Assembly (NCBI GenBank): GCA_958435885.1
Contig: CAUBHZ010000002.1
Coordinates: forward strand, 1 to 22,735
DNA length: 22,735 bases
DNA from: an uncultured Intestinimonas sp.
GTDB lineage: Bacteria; Bacillota_A; Clostridia; Oscillospirales; Oscillospiraceae
Direction: 5' to 3'
The notes below the pieces were generated by a model. It ran no database searches and was not told the DNA's origin. It saw only the letters and a program-made list of their open reading frames with translations. Below, piece by piece: positions 1 to 7,891 of the stretch. The position numbers were made by a program, and so were the translations under genes. Every line of letters starts with the position of its first letter. Position 1 is the first letter of the stretch.

Positions 1-577
1 ACACCACCACCTCGCCGTCCCCCATGACGGCGTGGAGGTCCCCCATGGCCAGGAGGGCGCCCTCCACCGCCACCGGCAGATAAAGAGTCGCCCCGGGGCC
101 GATGCGCTTGCAGTCCATGTTTCCGCCGTGAGGGCCGGGGGTGCCCGTAGGGACGGCGCCCGCCGCCGGAGCGGTGCCGATGACCCCGATCATGGGCCGG
201 AGAGGGAAGGAGAGCCTGTCATTGAAAACGGCCTTGCCCTCCCGTACGGGGACGAACTTGGTGGACTCCTCCGTGAGGACGGCCCCGATGACCCCTTCGT
301 TGGGGGCGTCGGTCATGACCCCGTGGTCGGCCAGGGCGATGTCCAGGATCTCCACCTTCAGCACGTCGCCGGGCTGCGCTCCCTCCACATAGAGGGGACC
401 GGTGGCCGGGTTGATGTTGTCCCAGTCCAGGCCGCCCAGCCGCTGCTCCGGGCTGGTGATCTGGCCGCCGAAGCAGTCGATGGTCTCAAAGCACACCATG
501 GCCCCGCTCTCCGCCCGGGCGGCGGGGGGATTGTCCGGGGACATGGCATAGATGACGGTCTTGCCGCTGATCTCCAT
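1..577 (-). CDS. Acetamidase/formamidase family protein (3' end cut by window edge)
   Basis: The 192 visible codons start at ATG 577 behind an AAGGAGG site (587-593) and run off the window edge. The family is about 300 residues, so roughly the last 100 are missing. Members hydrolyse short amides such as formamide or acetamide to ammonia and the carboxylate in the cytoplasm. Visible family signatures are ETIDCFGGQI (residues 31-40), GPLYVEGAQPGDVLKVEI (60-77), PMIGVIGTAP (128-137), PHGGNMD (149-155; family metal/active-site segment) and GDLHAVMGDGE (179-189). The gene has its own promoter and leader hairpin and is separated from the upstream peptidase gene by a terminator, so it is probably independent of that gene. 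The family is clear; the exact amide substrate is not. Confidence 0.9.
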   Translation of the reverse strand, partial: MEISGKTVIYAMSPDNPPAARAESGAMVCFETIDCFGGQITSPEQRLGGLDWDNINPATGPLYVEGAQPGDVLKVEILDIALADHGVMTDAPNEGVIGAVLTEESTKFVPVREGKAVFNDRLSFPLRPMIGVIGTAPAAGAVPTGTPGPHGGNMDCKRIGPGATLYLPVAVEGALLAMGDLHAVMGDGEVVV

Positions 578-600
578 ACGCAAAAACCTCCTTGTCTGAC

Positions 601-632
601 GGCCGTCCCCGCCTCGCTCCGGCGGGACGGCC
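601..632 (-). promoter_or_regulatory. GC-rich stem-loop in the 5' leader of the acetamidase gene
   Basis: Arms at 601-613 and 621-632 pair over 12 bp with one bulged C (610) and a 7-nt loop. The stem lies between the predicted transcription start (about 640) and the ribosome site (587-593). There is no U-run, so it does not look like a terminator. It could protect the 5' end of the mRNA or modulate translation. The pairing is seen directly; the role is inferred. Confidence 0.5.
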
Positions 633-646
633 CTTCGGTTGTTCCC

Positions 647-675
647 ATTGTAGTCAATGCCATCAGGGGTGTCAA
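647..675 (-). promoter_or_regulatory. Sigma-A promoter for the acetamidase gene
   Basis: On the minus strand a perfect TTGACA (670-675) is followed after 17 bp by TACAAT (647-652). The predicted start is near 640, giving a leader of about 60 nt. Near-consensus elements and ideal spacing make this a strong call. Confidence 0.8.
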
Positions 676-693
676 GGCGCCCCCCGGAAGCGG

Positions 694-731
694 AAAGGCC
701 CGGGACAGCGGTGCTGTCCCGGGCCTTTTTC
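694..731. terminator. Bidirectional intrinsic terminator downstream of the M14 peptidase gene
   Basis: A perfect 16-bp stem (694-709 with 713-728) has a 3-nt loop and is flanked by A/T runs on both sides (AAAGG...CCTTTTT). It ends transcription of the minus-strand peptidase gene (stop at 749) before the acetamidase promoter. The U-tract is better on the plus strand, so it also blocks antisense read-through into the peptidase gene. Confidence 0.85.
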
Positions 732-748
732 CAGGATAAGAGACGGTA

Positions 749-3700
749 TTACTCCCCGTCGGCGGTGAGCAGGTCGCTGGCACGGACCATCAGGGTGGCC
801 AGCTCGGCGCGGGAGGCGTTGCCCTGGGGATTCAGGGCGCCGGTGTCGCTGCCGGTGAGCAGGCCGCTCTCCACGGCCCAGGTCACGGCGTCGGCGGCCC
901 AGCTGCTGACGGAGGCGCCGTCGGGATAGGCAGTCAGGTCGCCCTCGGCGGCGGGGCTGCCGGCGTAGCGCCACAGCATGGTGACCAGCTGCTCACGGGT
1001 GAGCACGCCCTCCATGTTGGTGCCGTCGGACACGCCGTTGGCCACAGCCCAGGCCTGGCCGTCGGCGTACCAGACGTCGCTGACAGTGGTGTCAGTGCCG
1101 GCGCAGCGGGCCAGGATGGTGACCAGCATGCCGCGGCTGGTGTCCATGGCGGGGGAGAAGGTGGTGGCGCTGGTGCCGTTCATGAGGCCCAGCTCGGTGA
1201 CGGAGGCCACGGCGTCGGCGTACCAGGCGTCAGCGGGGACGTCGGTGTAGCCGGTGGCGCCGGCGTTCATGACGCTCACGAAGGCGGCGTTGGAGACGAA
1301 GTTGAACTCGTCGCGCTGGTGGACCTTGTTGGTGAGGGTGTTGGCGAAGAGGACCACGTCCAGACCGTTGTTCTCATAGGAGATGGCCTGGATGGAGTCG
1401 TCCAGGAAGTCGGCGTAGTGCTCGCCGTCGGCGGGCAGGAAGCCCTCCATGAGCTCCTTGGAGCCGTCCAGCTGCACCAGCACCTGGGCGCCCTCGGGGA
1501 TGGCAGCGAAGTAGCCGGCGCCGTAGCCGTAGAGGATGTCGTCACCCTCGGCAACATAGCTGGCGGTGATGAGGCTGTCGGTGGGGTAGGTCACATAGGC
1601 CAGGGCATCCATGGCGTTGTCGCTGACGGTCTCGCGGACCAGGGCGCCATCGGCGAAGAGGGCGGCGGCGGAGTCCACGGCGTCGGCGCCGTAGCCGATG
1701 TAGGGGGTACCGTTCTTGACGGCGGCCAGGGCCTGGTCATCCAGCTCGGCAGCGCCGATGATGAGGTCGGCCTTGGAGGCGTCGTCGGTGACGGTGAAGC
1801 CCAGCAGCTCCATGGCCTGGCGGTCATAGTTGTACTCATAGGCGCCGCTGACCAGGGTGGTCTTGACGAAGCCGGAGTCGTTGTCGGCGGGCTTGCCGGA
1901 GATGTAGATCACGGGAGCCTTGGTGAGGGCCTGGGCGGCGGGAGCGGTCTCCACGCCGATGCCGGAGATCAGGTAGTCACCGGCCACGCTCTGCCAGTCG
2001 GCGTAGGAGCACAGGAAGCTGCCCTTGTACTCGCCCTCGGTGATGAGGGAGACGGCCTTGCCGGCCTTCAGCAGGGCGTTGACGGCGGCGGTGGAATCCT
2101 CAGAGGAATTCATCAGCACCACCTGGGCGTTCTCCACGCCGGTGAAGGAGGAGGTGAGGGTGGCCACATAGGCCAGGGTGTCCTCGTAGTCCATGGCGTC
2201 GCCGCAGGCGGCGGCGATGGTCTCGTAGGCGGCGGGCTCGGCGCACACCACCATGTCGAAGCCGCGGGTCTTGTCGAAGGCGGTGATGCCCTCGGAGTAG
2301 AGGACGGGCCAGCCGGTGATGACGGTGCCGTCATAGAGGACGCCGTTGGCCACGCTCCGCTTGGCCTGGTACATGGACACGATCAGGGTGCCGGCGGGAT
2401 ACTCCACGCCGTCGTAGGTGAAGGCCTTGTCGGTGAGGTTGACCTTCACGCCGTTGCGGGTCAGGTACTCCATCATGTCGGCGGCAGCCTGCAGGTTGGA
2501 CTGGTTGGCGCCGTCCATGGGGATGATGTAGCACTCGGGGTAGAAGTTGCCGTTCTGACCCTCGCCGTCGTACTCGGGACGGAAGACGTCGGCCTCGGCG
2601 CCCTCCACGTCGTACTGGTCGGTGAACCACTGGCCCACCATGTCATAGGCGTCGGAGTTGGCGTTGGTCACGCCGCGCTCGAAGATCTTGGCCTGATCCA
2701 GGAGGTAGCTCTCCTTGTTGTCGGCCACGTAGACGCTCTGGCCCAGGGCGCCGTAGGCCACCAGGTCGGTGGCGGCGTCATTGTGGCTGGGCAGCTCCAC
2801 CGTGTAGGCCACGGTGCCGTGGAGCATGGAGTACTGGGGGGTGTAGCTGGTGGACATGTCGTCCCAGGGGTCCAGCCACTGGGTCTGATAGGAGCCGTCC
2901 TCGTTCACCTCGCCGGTGTAGGACAGGTAGTCACGCTGGGGGGTGGAGTAGCTGTTGAAGGTGTCGTTGTTGGCCACAGCCGCGATACCCAGAGCCTCGC
3001 CGCCGGCCATCAGGTGCTCGGCCAGCAGGTCGTACTCGAAGTTGGGCTCATGCGGGGGATCGCAGGGCTCGCACTGGAACTCCTTGTGCTGGCCGTGGAA
3101 CTCGGTGAAGCTCACGGGGTTCCACTCCGCGATGAACTGGGTCATGTTCTGGGTCTCGGCCTGGGTCTGGAAGGAGTTGTCCCGGTTCAGGTCGAAGCCG
3201 CCGGAGGAGGTACGGGTCACATAGGTACGGCCCTCCACGTTCTCCTCGGGCACGATGAGGAAGAACACGTCGTCCAGCAGGTCGTCCATGTCCACGGTGA
3301 CGGTCTCCACATTATAATACTTCTCCAGATCCAGCTTGCCGGAGGTGGTCCAGGGGGAGACGGTGCCCGCCTCATCAGTGGCCTTCAGGAAGCCCAGATA
3401 GGTGGCGGTGTCGGCCACCAGGTCGGGGACGGCGATGCTGCCCTCCTCGCCGGCAGGGCCCATCTGCTCAGCCAGCTTGGCCTCGCCCTCGGCGGTGAAG
3501 CCGGTGAGCTTGTCGTAGTCCATGGTGCCGGTCTCGGAGGCGGCGGCCTCCACCAGCATCCAGGCGAACTTCAGCACGCCGTCAGGGGCAGCCACCTCGT
3601 TGGCGTGGACGTTGGAGTAGAGGACGGGGACCTGGTAGTCGCCCAGAGTGCCGTTCTCAATCTTCTGGATGAGACCGGTGGGGTCGCTCTCGGCCTCGGC

Positions 3701-4504
3701 CTTGATCTCCTGCCACTTGTCCACCGCGGCCTTGTCCTTGGCCACGATGAGGTAGGGCATGTCCAGGCTCTCCATGCCGTTGTCGCCCTGGCTGGAGCCC
3801 ATGGACTCCTTCACCACGTAGAGGTCGGTGTTCTCCTCGGCGTAGTCCACCAGCGCGTCGATGCTGTCATAAATCTCCTGCATGGTGTTGAAGTCGTCGT
3901 AGGGGGTGATCTTGATGCCCTCCACGGCGCCCAGCACGGTGCCGTCAGCGGCGGTGGCGGTCAGGTCGTACCAGCCGCACAGATCCAGGTAGGTGCCGCC
4001 GTTGGTCTGGAAGCCCCGCAGGTTGTTGGGCAGATCGGCGAACAGATCGTAGTAGTAGTCGGTGGCGAAGGTCAGCTTCAGGTAGACCTGGCCGTCCTGG
4101 GTGACCGCCTCGGTCTTGATGTCGGTGAACAGGTTGCCCTCACCGTCCCGCAGCTTCCAGGTGTCCAAGGCACCGCCCTGGGTGTGGTTGGGGTACAGCT
4201 CGGGGTCCACATAGCCGGACGCCTCGTCGTAGTCCAGGGACCACACCACCGTCTCGGCGGCGGCCTTGGCCTCTTCCTCGGTCATGTCCACAGGGAGCAT
4301 GGCCTGGAAGGTACGGGCATCACACAGGCTGATGTAGTTTTCCCCGCCGTCGCCCGTGGTGTTCTCAAACGGAACCGCGGGAGCGGGGTCGGCGCCCTCG
4401 GCAGCGGCCGCCGGCAGGACACTCAGGGACAGCAGGAGCGCGCCCGCTGTCACCAGTGACAGCGCGTTCCCAAGGAACTTGTGCTTCTTCATGCTCATCA
4501 CCAT
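749..4504 (-). CDS. Secreted SLH-anchored M14-family zinc carboxypeptidase-like protein
   Basis: This 1251-residue protein starts at ATG 4504, placed just after AAAGGAAAG; an in-frame ATG four codons later (4492) is possible. A signal peptide (lysines, a hydrophobic stretch, then AAAA near residue 35) directs export. The M14 core shows the HxxE zinc motif H300-E303 in VHANEV, an LNRDNS segment, H470 in EFHGQ as the likely third ligand, and E570 in YTVELPSH as the candidate catalytic glutamate. Residues about 590-1075 are not recognised. Three SLH repeats (about 1078-1245) should bind secondary wall polymer and keep the enzyme at the cell surface. Probable role: trimming peptides outside the cell for nutrition; peptidoglycan peptides are an alternative substrate. 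It stands alone between its own promoter and a terminator. Confidence 0.88.
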   Translation of the reverse strand: MVMSMKKHKFLGNALSLVTAGALLLSLSVLPAAAAEGADPAPAVPFENTTGDGGENYISLCDARTFQAMLPVDMTEEEAKAAAETVVWSLDYDEASGYVDPELYPNHTQGGALDTWKLRDGEGNLFTDIKTEAVTQDGQVYLKLTFATDYYYDLFADLPNNLRGFQTNGGTYLDLCGWYDLTATAADGTVLGAVEGIKITPYDDFNTMQEIYDSIDALVDYAEENTDLYVVKESMGSSQGDNGMESLDMPYLIVAKDKAAVDKWQEIKAEAESDPTGLIQKIENGTLGDYQVPVLYSNVHANEVAAPDGVLKFAWMLVEAAASETGTMDYDKLTGFTAEGEAKLAEQMGPAGEEGSIAVPDLVADTATYLGFLKATDEAGTVSPWTTSGKLDLEKYYNVETVTVDMDDLLDDVFFLIVPEENVEGRTYVTRTSSGGFDLNRDNSFQTQAETQNMTQFIAEWNPVSFTEFHGQHKEFQCEPCDPPHEPNFEYDLLAEHLMAGGEALGIAAVANNDTFNSYSTPQRDYLSYTGEVNEDGSYQTQWLDPWDDMSTSYTPQYSMLHGTVAYTVELPSHNDAATDLVAYGALGQSVYVADNKESYLLDQAKIFERGVTNANSDAYDMVGQWFTDQYDVEGAEADVFRPEYDGEGQNGNFYPECYIIPMDGANQSNLQAAADMMEYLTRNGVKVNLTDKAFTYDGVEYPAGTLIVSMYQAKRSVANGVLYDGTVITGWPVLYSEGITAFDKTRGFDMVVCAEPAAYETIAAACGDAMDYEDTLAYVATLTSSFTGVENAQVVLMNSSEDSTAAVNALLKAGKAVSLITEGEYKGSFLCSYADWQSVAGDYLISGIGVETAPAAQALTKAPVIYISGKPADNDSGFVKTTLVSGAYEYNYDRQAMELLGFTVTDDASKADLIIGAAELDDQALAAVKNGTPYIGYGADAVDSAAALFADGALVRETVSDNAMDALAYVTYPTDSLITASYVAEGDDILYGYGAGYFAAIPEGAQVLVQLDGSKELMEGFLPADGEHYADFLDDSIQAISYENNGLDVVLFANTLTNKVHQRDEFNFVSNAAFVSVMNAGATGYTDVPADAWYADAVASVTELGLMNGTSATTFSPAMDTSRGMLVTILARCAGTDTTVSDVWYADGQAWAVANGVSDGTNMEGVLTREQLVTMLWRYAGSPAAEGDLTAYPDGASVSSWAADAVTWAVESGLLTGSDTGALNPQGNASRAELATLMVRASDLLTADGE

Positions 4505-4528
4505 TCTCTTTCCTTTGAATACAGAATG

Positions 4529-4557
4529 AATAATATCCGCACACCTCGAATATTATT
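4529..4557 (-). promoter_or_regulatory. AT-rich inverted repeat at the predicted transcript start of the M14 gene
   Basis: Arms AATAATATCC (4529-4538) and GAATATTATT (4548-4557) match in 9 of 10 positions around a 9-nt loop. They lie from about +1 to +26 relative to the promoter at 4562-4590. This could be an operator or a 5' mRNA hairpin; the sequence does not decide between them. Confidence 0.4.
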
Positions 4558-4561
4558 GAAA

Positions 4562-4590
4562 ATAATAGCACCAAACCCTGGAATCGTCAA
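4562..4590 (-). promoter_or_regulatory. Sigma-A promoter for the M14 SLH peptidase
   Basis: Minus-strand TTGACG (4585-4590), a 17-bp spacer and TATTAT (4562-4567) give a good vegetative promoter inside an AT-rich island (about 4505-4720). The predicted start is near 4555, about 50 nt upstream of the ATG. The rest of this 314-base gap holds AT-rich sequence and the terminator at 4725-4757, with no gene. Confidence 0.7.
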
Positions 4591-4724
4591 GTATAAAAAT
4601 ACATAAAATACGTCCTCCACTTGTATTTATTCTCTGTTTCTCAATACCGAGAGGATTATCTGAATATATATTTATTTATTTTAGTACGATACATAATCAA
4701 AGAGAAAGTGCTATAGACAAATAG

Positions 4725-4757
4725 ACGGCCGAGGCAGCTGCCTCGGCCGTTTGTATA
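4725..4757. terminator. Intrinsic terminator at the end of the leftward catabolic operon
   Basis: A 26-nt perfect palindrome (4725-4750, starting ACGGCCGAGG) forms a stable stem. It is flanked by ACAAATA on one side and TTTGTATATTTTTT on the other. It follows the stop of the reductase gene (4819) and separates it from the M14 gene promoter. The plus-strand U-run is the stronger, so it may work in both directions. Confidence 0.75.
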
Positions 4758-4818
4758 TTTTTTCTCCGGTACAGGGTCACACTCTCACCGGCACGAAGCA
4801 GGGGACTCTCTTTCCACC

Positions 4819-5679
4819 TTAATCAAAGTAGCGGATCAGAGCCTGGGTGCCCAGATTTTCCATCCCTCGGTCGGCCAAAACCTGATACATGTTGAGCACC
4901 TGGTTCGTGACCGGAAGTTCGGTGTGAACTGCACGGCTCTCCTCCTCCGCAATGGAGAGGTCCTTGATGAAGTGCTTCACAAAAAATCCGGGGGCAAAGT
5001 CCTGGGCCAGGATTCTGGGGGCGGTATTGCTCATCTGCCAGCTGCCCGCCGCACCGGTGCTGATGGTGTCCAGCAGGGTCTGGAGGTCCAACCCGTGTTT
5101 TTGGGCGTAGGTCAGGGCCTCGGCCAGGCCGGCCATGACCCCCGCCAGAGCGATCTGGTTGGCCATTTTGGTGTGCTGGCCAAATCCCGCCGGGCCCTCG
5201 TAGCGGATGTTGCTCCCCATGGCCTCAAAGAGGGGGAGGCAGGCTTCAAAATCGGCCCGCTCTCCACCCACCATGATGGCAAGGGTACCGTTTTTGGCTC
5301 CGGTGTCTCCACCGCTCACCGGTGCGTCCAGGGCGTGCAACCCCTGTTCCCGGGCCCGGTCGGCGATCCGTTTGCTGAGTTGAGGGCTGGTGGTGGTCAT
5401 ATCGATGACGTAGCCGCCTGGCACCATGGCATTCAGGATGCCATTCTCTCCAAAGTACACGTCCTCCACATCCTTGGGGTAGCCCACCATGGTGATGACA
5501 GCCTCGGAGGTTCCAGCGCAGGCGGCGGGGCTGTCGGCCCACCGGACTCCCTCACCCAGCAGATCCGTCACCTTTTCCTTGGTCCGGGTGTAGATGGTCA
5601 CCTCAAAGCCGTGGGACACCAGATTCCGGACCATCCCATGTCCCATCACGCCCACACCTACAAATCCGACTTTTTTCAC
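4819..5679 (-). CDS. NAD(P)-dependent beta-hydroxyacid dehydrogenase (3-hydroxyisobutyrate dehydrogenase / tartronate-semialdehyde reductase family)
   Basis: The 286-residue cytoplasmic protein is normal family length. It starts at a GTG (5679) behind an AGGGGGGAC site, 15 bases after the preceding alcohol dehydrogenase stop, so it is the last gene of the leftward operon. The N-terminal Rossmann motif is GVGVMG (8-13). The substrate-binding signature DAPVSGGDTGAKNG spans 118-131, and the catalytic lysine is K171 in GQHTKMANQ. Relatives reduce tartronate semialdehyde to D-glycerate or oxidise 3-hydroxyisobutyrate. Next to an aldolase-family gene and a dehydratase, reduction of a short hydroxy-aldehyde acid is the more likely job, which is inference. 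Exact substrate and NADH versus NADPH preference are unknown. Confidence 0.9.
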   Translation of the reverse strand: MKKVGFVGVGVMGHGMVRNLVSHGFEVTIYTRTKEKVTDLLGEGVRWADSPAACAGTSEAVITMVGYPKDVEDVYFGENGILNAMVPGGYVIDMTTTSPQLSKRIADRAREQGLHALDAPVSGGDTGAKNGTLAIMVGGERADFEACLPLFEAMGSNIRYEGPAGFGQHTKMANQIALAGVMAGLAEALTYAQKHGLDLQTLLDTISTGAAGSWQMSNTAPRILAQDFAPGFFVKHFIKDLSIAEEESRAVHTELPVTNQVLNMYQVLADRGMENLGTQALIRYFD

Positions 5680-5694
5680 CGTCTGTCCCCCCTG

Positions 5695-6861
5695 TCAGCA
5701 GCCGGCGTCGTCCCAGAGGGCGCGATAGAGGACCTTCAGATCCTCCTCCGTAGGTGTCCGGCGGGTATTGGAGGGACTGCCGCTGGCCATGGCATCCTCG
5801 GCCATCTTGTCAATGGCGGCAAAGAAGGCGGTCCGATCCAGGCCATACTCGGCGGGTGTAGGGATCTTCAGCTTGTGCAGCAGCTCGCTGACCGCCGCCG
5901 CAAAGGCGGATGCGCCCTCCTCATCGCTCATCCCGTCCTGGTAGACGCCAATGGCCTTGGCCAGGTCACAGAATCGCTCCGGCGCTCCGGGCAGGGCAAA
6001 GCGGAGGCAGGTGTCCAGCAGCATGGCGTTGGAAAGCCCGTGGGCCACATGGAAGAGGGCGCCGATGGGGCGGCTCATTCCGTGGACGATGGTCACCGAT
6101 GCGTTGGAGAAGGCGATACCGGCCTCCAGAGACGCGATGGCCATCTCCTCCCGGGCCTTTCCGTCGGAGCCGCACTCGTAAGCCCGGTACAGGTTGCCGA
6201 AAATTCGCTTTACGGCGCTGAGGGCGAACATGTCCGACATGGAGAAGGCCTTGGTGCTGGTATAGGCTTCCACGGCGTGGCACAGGGCGTCCACGCCGGT
6301 GGAGGCCGTCACCGACGGCGGCGCCGTCATGGTGAACTGGGGGTCCACGATGGCCATGCGCACCATCAGGGCGGGGTCCTTGATCATCATTTTGACCTGG
6401 GTGTGCAGATTGGTGATGATGGTGACACTGGTGGCCTCACTGCCGGTGCCCGCCGTGGTGGGGATGGCGCAGGTGGGCGGCATGGGGTTGACCAGAGCCT
6501 TTCCCACATAGTCGCAGATACTGCCGCCGTTGGCCACCACCGCCGCGATGGCCTTCATGGAGTCGATGGGGCTGCCGCCGCCGATGGCCATGAGGAAGTC
6601 GCACCCGCTCTCCTGATAGACCGCTACGCCGCGGTCGATCATCTCGTGGTTGGGCTCGCCGGTGATGCCATCATAGATCGCGTGCCCGATCCCCATAGAG
6701 TCCAGCATACCGGTCACCTTGTCGGTATTGCCCAGCTTGACCATCATGGGGTCCGTCACGATGAGCGCTTTCTTTCCGAACGCGGGGAGCTCCGCGCCGG
6801 CCAGCTGCAGCGCCCCCTCACCGGCTACGATGCGGTTCGGAATGGTAAAAATATTCGCCAT
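5695..6861 (-). CDS. Iron-containing (group III) alcohol dehydrogenase
   Basis: The product is 388 residues from the chosen ATG at 6861, the usual length for this family, with AAAGGA about 10 bases upstream. A longer reading from 6906 adds 15 residues that match nothing in the family. The NAD-binding loop is GGGSPID (94-100). The four metal ligands are all visible: D191, H195, H260 and H274. The family interconverts alcohols and aldehydes or hydroxyacids and semialdehydes using Fe2+ and NAD(P)H. It lies 89 bases after the aldolase-family gene and 15 before the reductase. It would fit reduction of an aldehyde released by the aldolase, for instance glycolaldehyde or a semialdehyde; this is inferred from position only. 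Confidence 0.9.
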   Translation of the reverse strand: MANIFTIPNRIVAGEGALQLAGAELPAFGKKALIVTDPMMVKLGNTDKVTGMLDSMGIGHAIYDGITGEPNHEMIDRGVAVYQESGCDFLMAIGGGSPIDSMKAIAAVVANGGSICDYVGKALVNPMPPTCAIPTTAGTGSEATSVTIITNLHTQVKMMIKDPALMVRMAIVDPQFTMTAPPSVTASTGVDALCHAVEAYTSTKAFSMSDMFALSAVKRIFGNLYRAYECGSDGKAREEMAIASLEAGIAFSNASVTIVHGMSRPIGALFHVAHGLSNAMLLDTCLRFALPGAPERFCDLAKAIGVYQDGMSDEEGASAFAAAVSELLHKLKIPTPAEYGLDRTAFFAAIDKMAEDAMASGSPSNTRRTPTEEDLKVLYRALWDDAGC

Positions 6862-6950
6862 GGTTATCCCGTTCCTTTCTGATATAATCTGATTTCGGAC
6901 TCCCATTCTGCCATATGCCCGGGAGTCTCTGCTTCTGACACCGTCTGAAC

Positions 6951-7841
6951 TTACTTCTGATCAAGCACTCCCAGGTCCTCCAGCAGCCCCCGCAGGACCT
7001 CCAGCTTCTCCGGCTTGCAGCCGGTGATGGGAGCCACAGGCCGGCCCACCTCGAAGCCCATGAGGTTCAGGGCGTCCTTGGTCACCGCCGGCCAGCTGGC
7101 CATACCGAAGGAGAGGCGGAAAGGCGCCAGCTTGTACTGGTCGGCCAGAGCGCCCTGCCAGTCCCCCTGCTGGACTTTGTTGTAGAGGTCCACCAGAAGG
7201 GCGGGAGCCACGTTGGCGGTGGCGGCCACGCTGCCGCTGCCGCCATGGGTGAGGTTAGCGAAGATCAGCATGTCCCGGCCGCACAGAACGTCAAAATCCA
7301 TATCCGCGGTGCGGCGGATATAGTCCATCATCAGGCCCAGATCGCCGCTGCTGTCCTTTACCGCGGCCACATTGGGGATCGCCGCCAGCCGCTCCACCAC
7401 CTTGGCGGAAATATTCACATGGGTGCGATCGGGGTTGTTGTAGAGGGTCACGGGCAGATCCGTGGACTCCGCGATGGCCCGGTAATGCTGATAGATCTCC
7501 TCCTCGTTGGGGGTGATCATCATGGGGGTGAGCACGCTCACCAGGTCGGCTCCGGCCTCCTTGGCCATGGCCACCATGCGGATGGCCTCCTTGGTGCCGA
7601 TCCCATAGGCGCCTGCCATGACGGGCACTCTGCCGTGGATATGGTCCACGGTGATCTCGATGGCCCGACGCTTCTCTTCCTCGCGCAGGCCGTAAAATTC
7701 CCCCGTACTGCTGAGAATGAAGACGCCGTGGCACCCGTTGTCCACCGTGTAATCCAGCAGATGCCGCAGAGCTTTTTCGTTGACCCGCTCGTCCTCGTCA
7801 ACGGGCGTGACCAGTGCTGGAATAATCCCTTTTACCGCCAT
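6951..7841 (-). CDS. DapA/N-acetylneuraminate-lyase superfamily aldolase or dehydratase
   Basis: The 296-residue TIM-barrel enzyme starts at ATG 7841 with GGAGG eight bases upstream. It has the class I aldolase features of the superfamily: SSTGEF (44-49) at the carboxylate-binding loop, Y134 in LYNNP and the Schiff-base lysine K162 in AAVKDSSG. R139 in NPDRTH matches the carboxylate-binding arginine of many members. Family reactions include 2-keto-3-deoxy-sugar-acid cleavage to pyruvate plus an aldehyde, dehydration of 5-keto-4-deoxyglucarate or keto-deoxy-pentonates, sialate cleavage, and lysine biosynthesis. The neighbouring sugar-acid-type dehydratase, permease and reductases favour keto-deoxy-acid catabolism over lysine synthesis. 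It sits 50 bases after iclR in the same orientation. Family call firm, reaction inferred. Confidence 0.9.
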   Translation of the reverse strand: MAVKGIIPALVTPVDEDERVNEKALRHLLDYTVDNGCHGVFILSSTGEFYGLREEEKRRAIEITVDHIHGRVPVMAGAYGIGTKEAIRMVAMAKEAGADLVSVLTPMMITPNEEEIYQHYRAIAESTDLPVTLYNNPDRTHVNISAKVVERLAAIPNVAAVKDSSGDLGLMMDYIRRTADMDFDVLCGRDMLIFANLTHGGSGSVAATANVAPALLVDLYNKVQQGDWQGALADQYKLAPFRLSFGMASWPAVTKDALNLMGFEVGRPVAPITGCKPEKLEVLRGLLEDLGVLDQK

Positions 7842-7843
7842 AA

Positions 7844-7859
7844 TTTCAACCTCCTGAAA
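7844..7859 (-). promoter_or_regulatory. TTTCA...TGAAA inverted repeat overlapping the aldolase-gene ribosome site
   Basis: TTTCA (7844-7848) and TGAAA (7855-7859) flank the GGAGG of the DapA-family gene. The same half-sites form the putative IclR operator at 8700-8724. It may be a secondary binding site, but five-base arms around a ribosome site can occur by chance. Confidence 0.25.
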
Positions 7860-7891
7860 CTAGATTGGGAAATCGTCTGTTGTACCGGCGC

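Noticed and set aside
1319..4459. A 1046-residue plus-strand open frame antisense to the M14 gene
   Set aside because: Its protein is a run of Gly, Val, His and Leu without domains; it mirrors GC-rich third positions of the real gene, which has a signal peptide, catalytic residues, promoter and terminator.
4924..6882. A 652-residue plus-strand open frame across the reductase and alcohol dehydrogenase genes
   Set aside because: It crosses two well-recognised enzymes in antisense and shows no domain; it is a compositional shadow.
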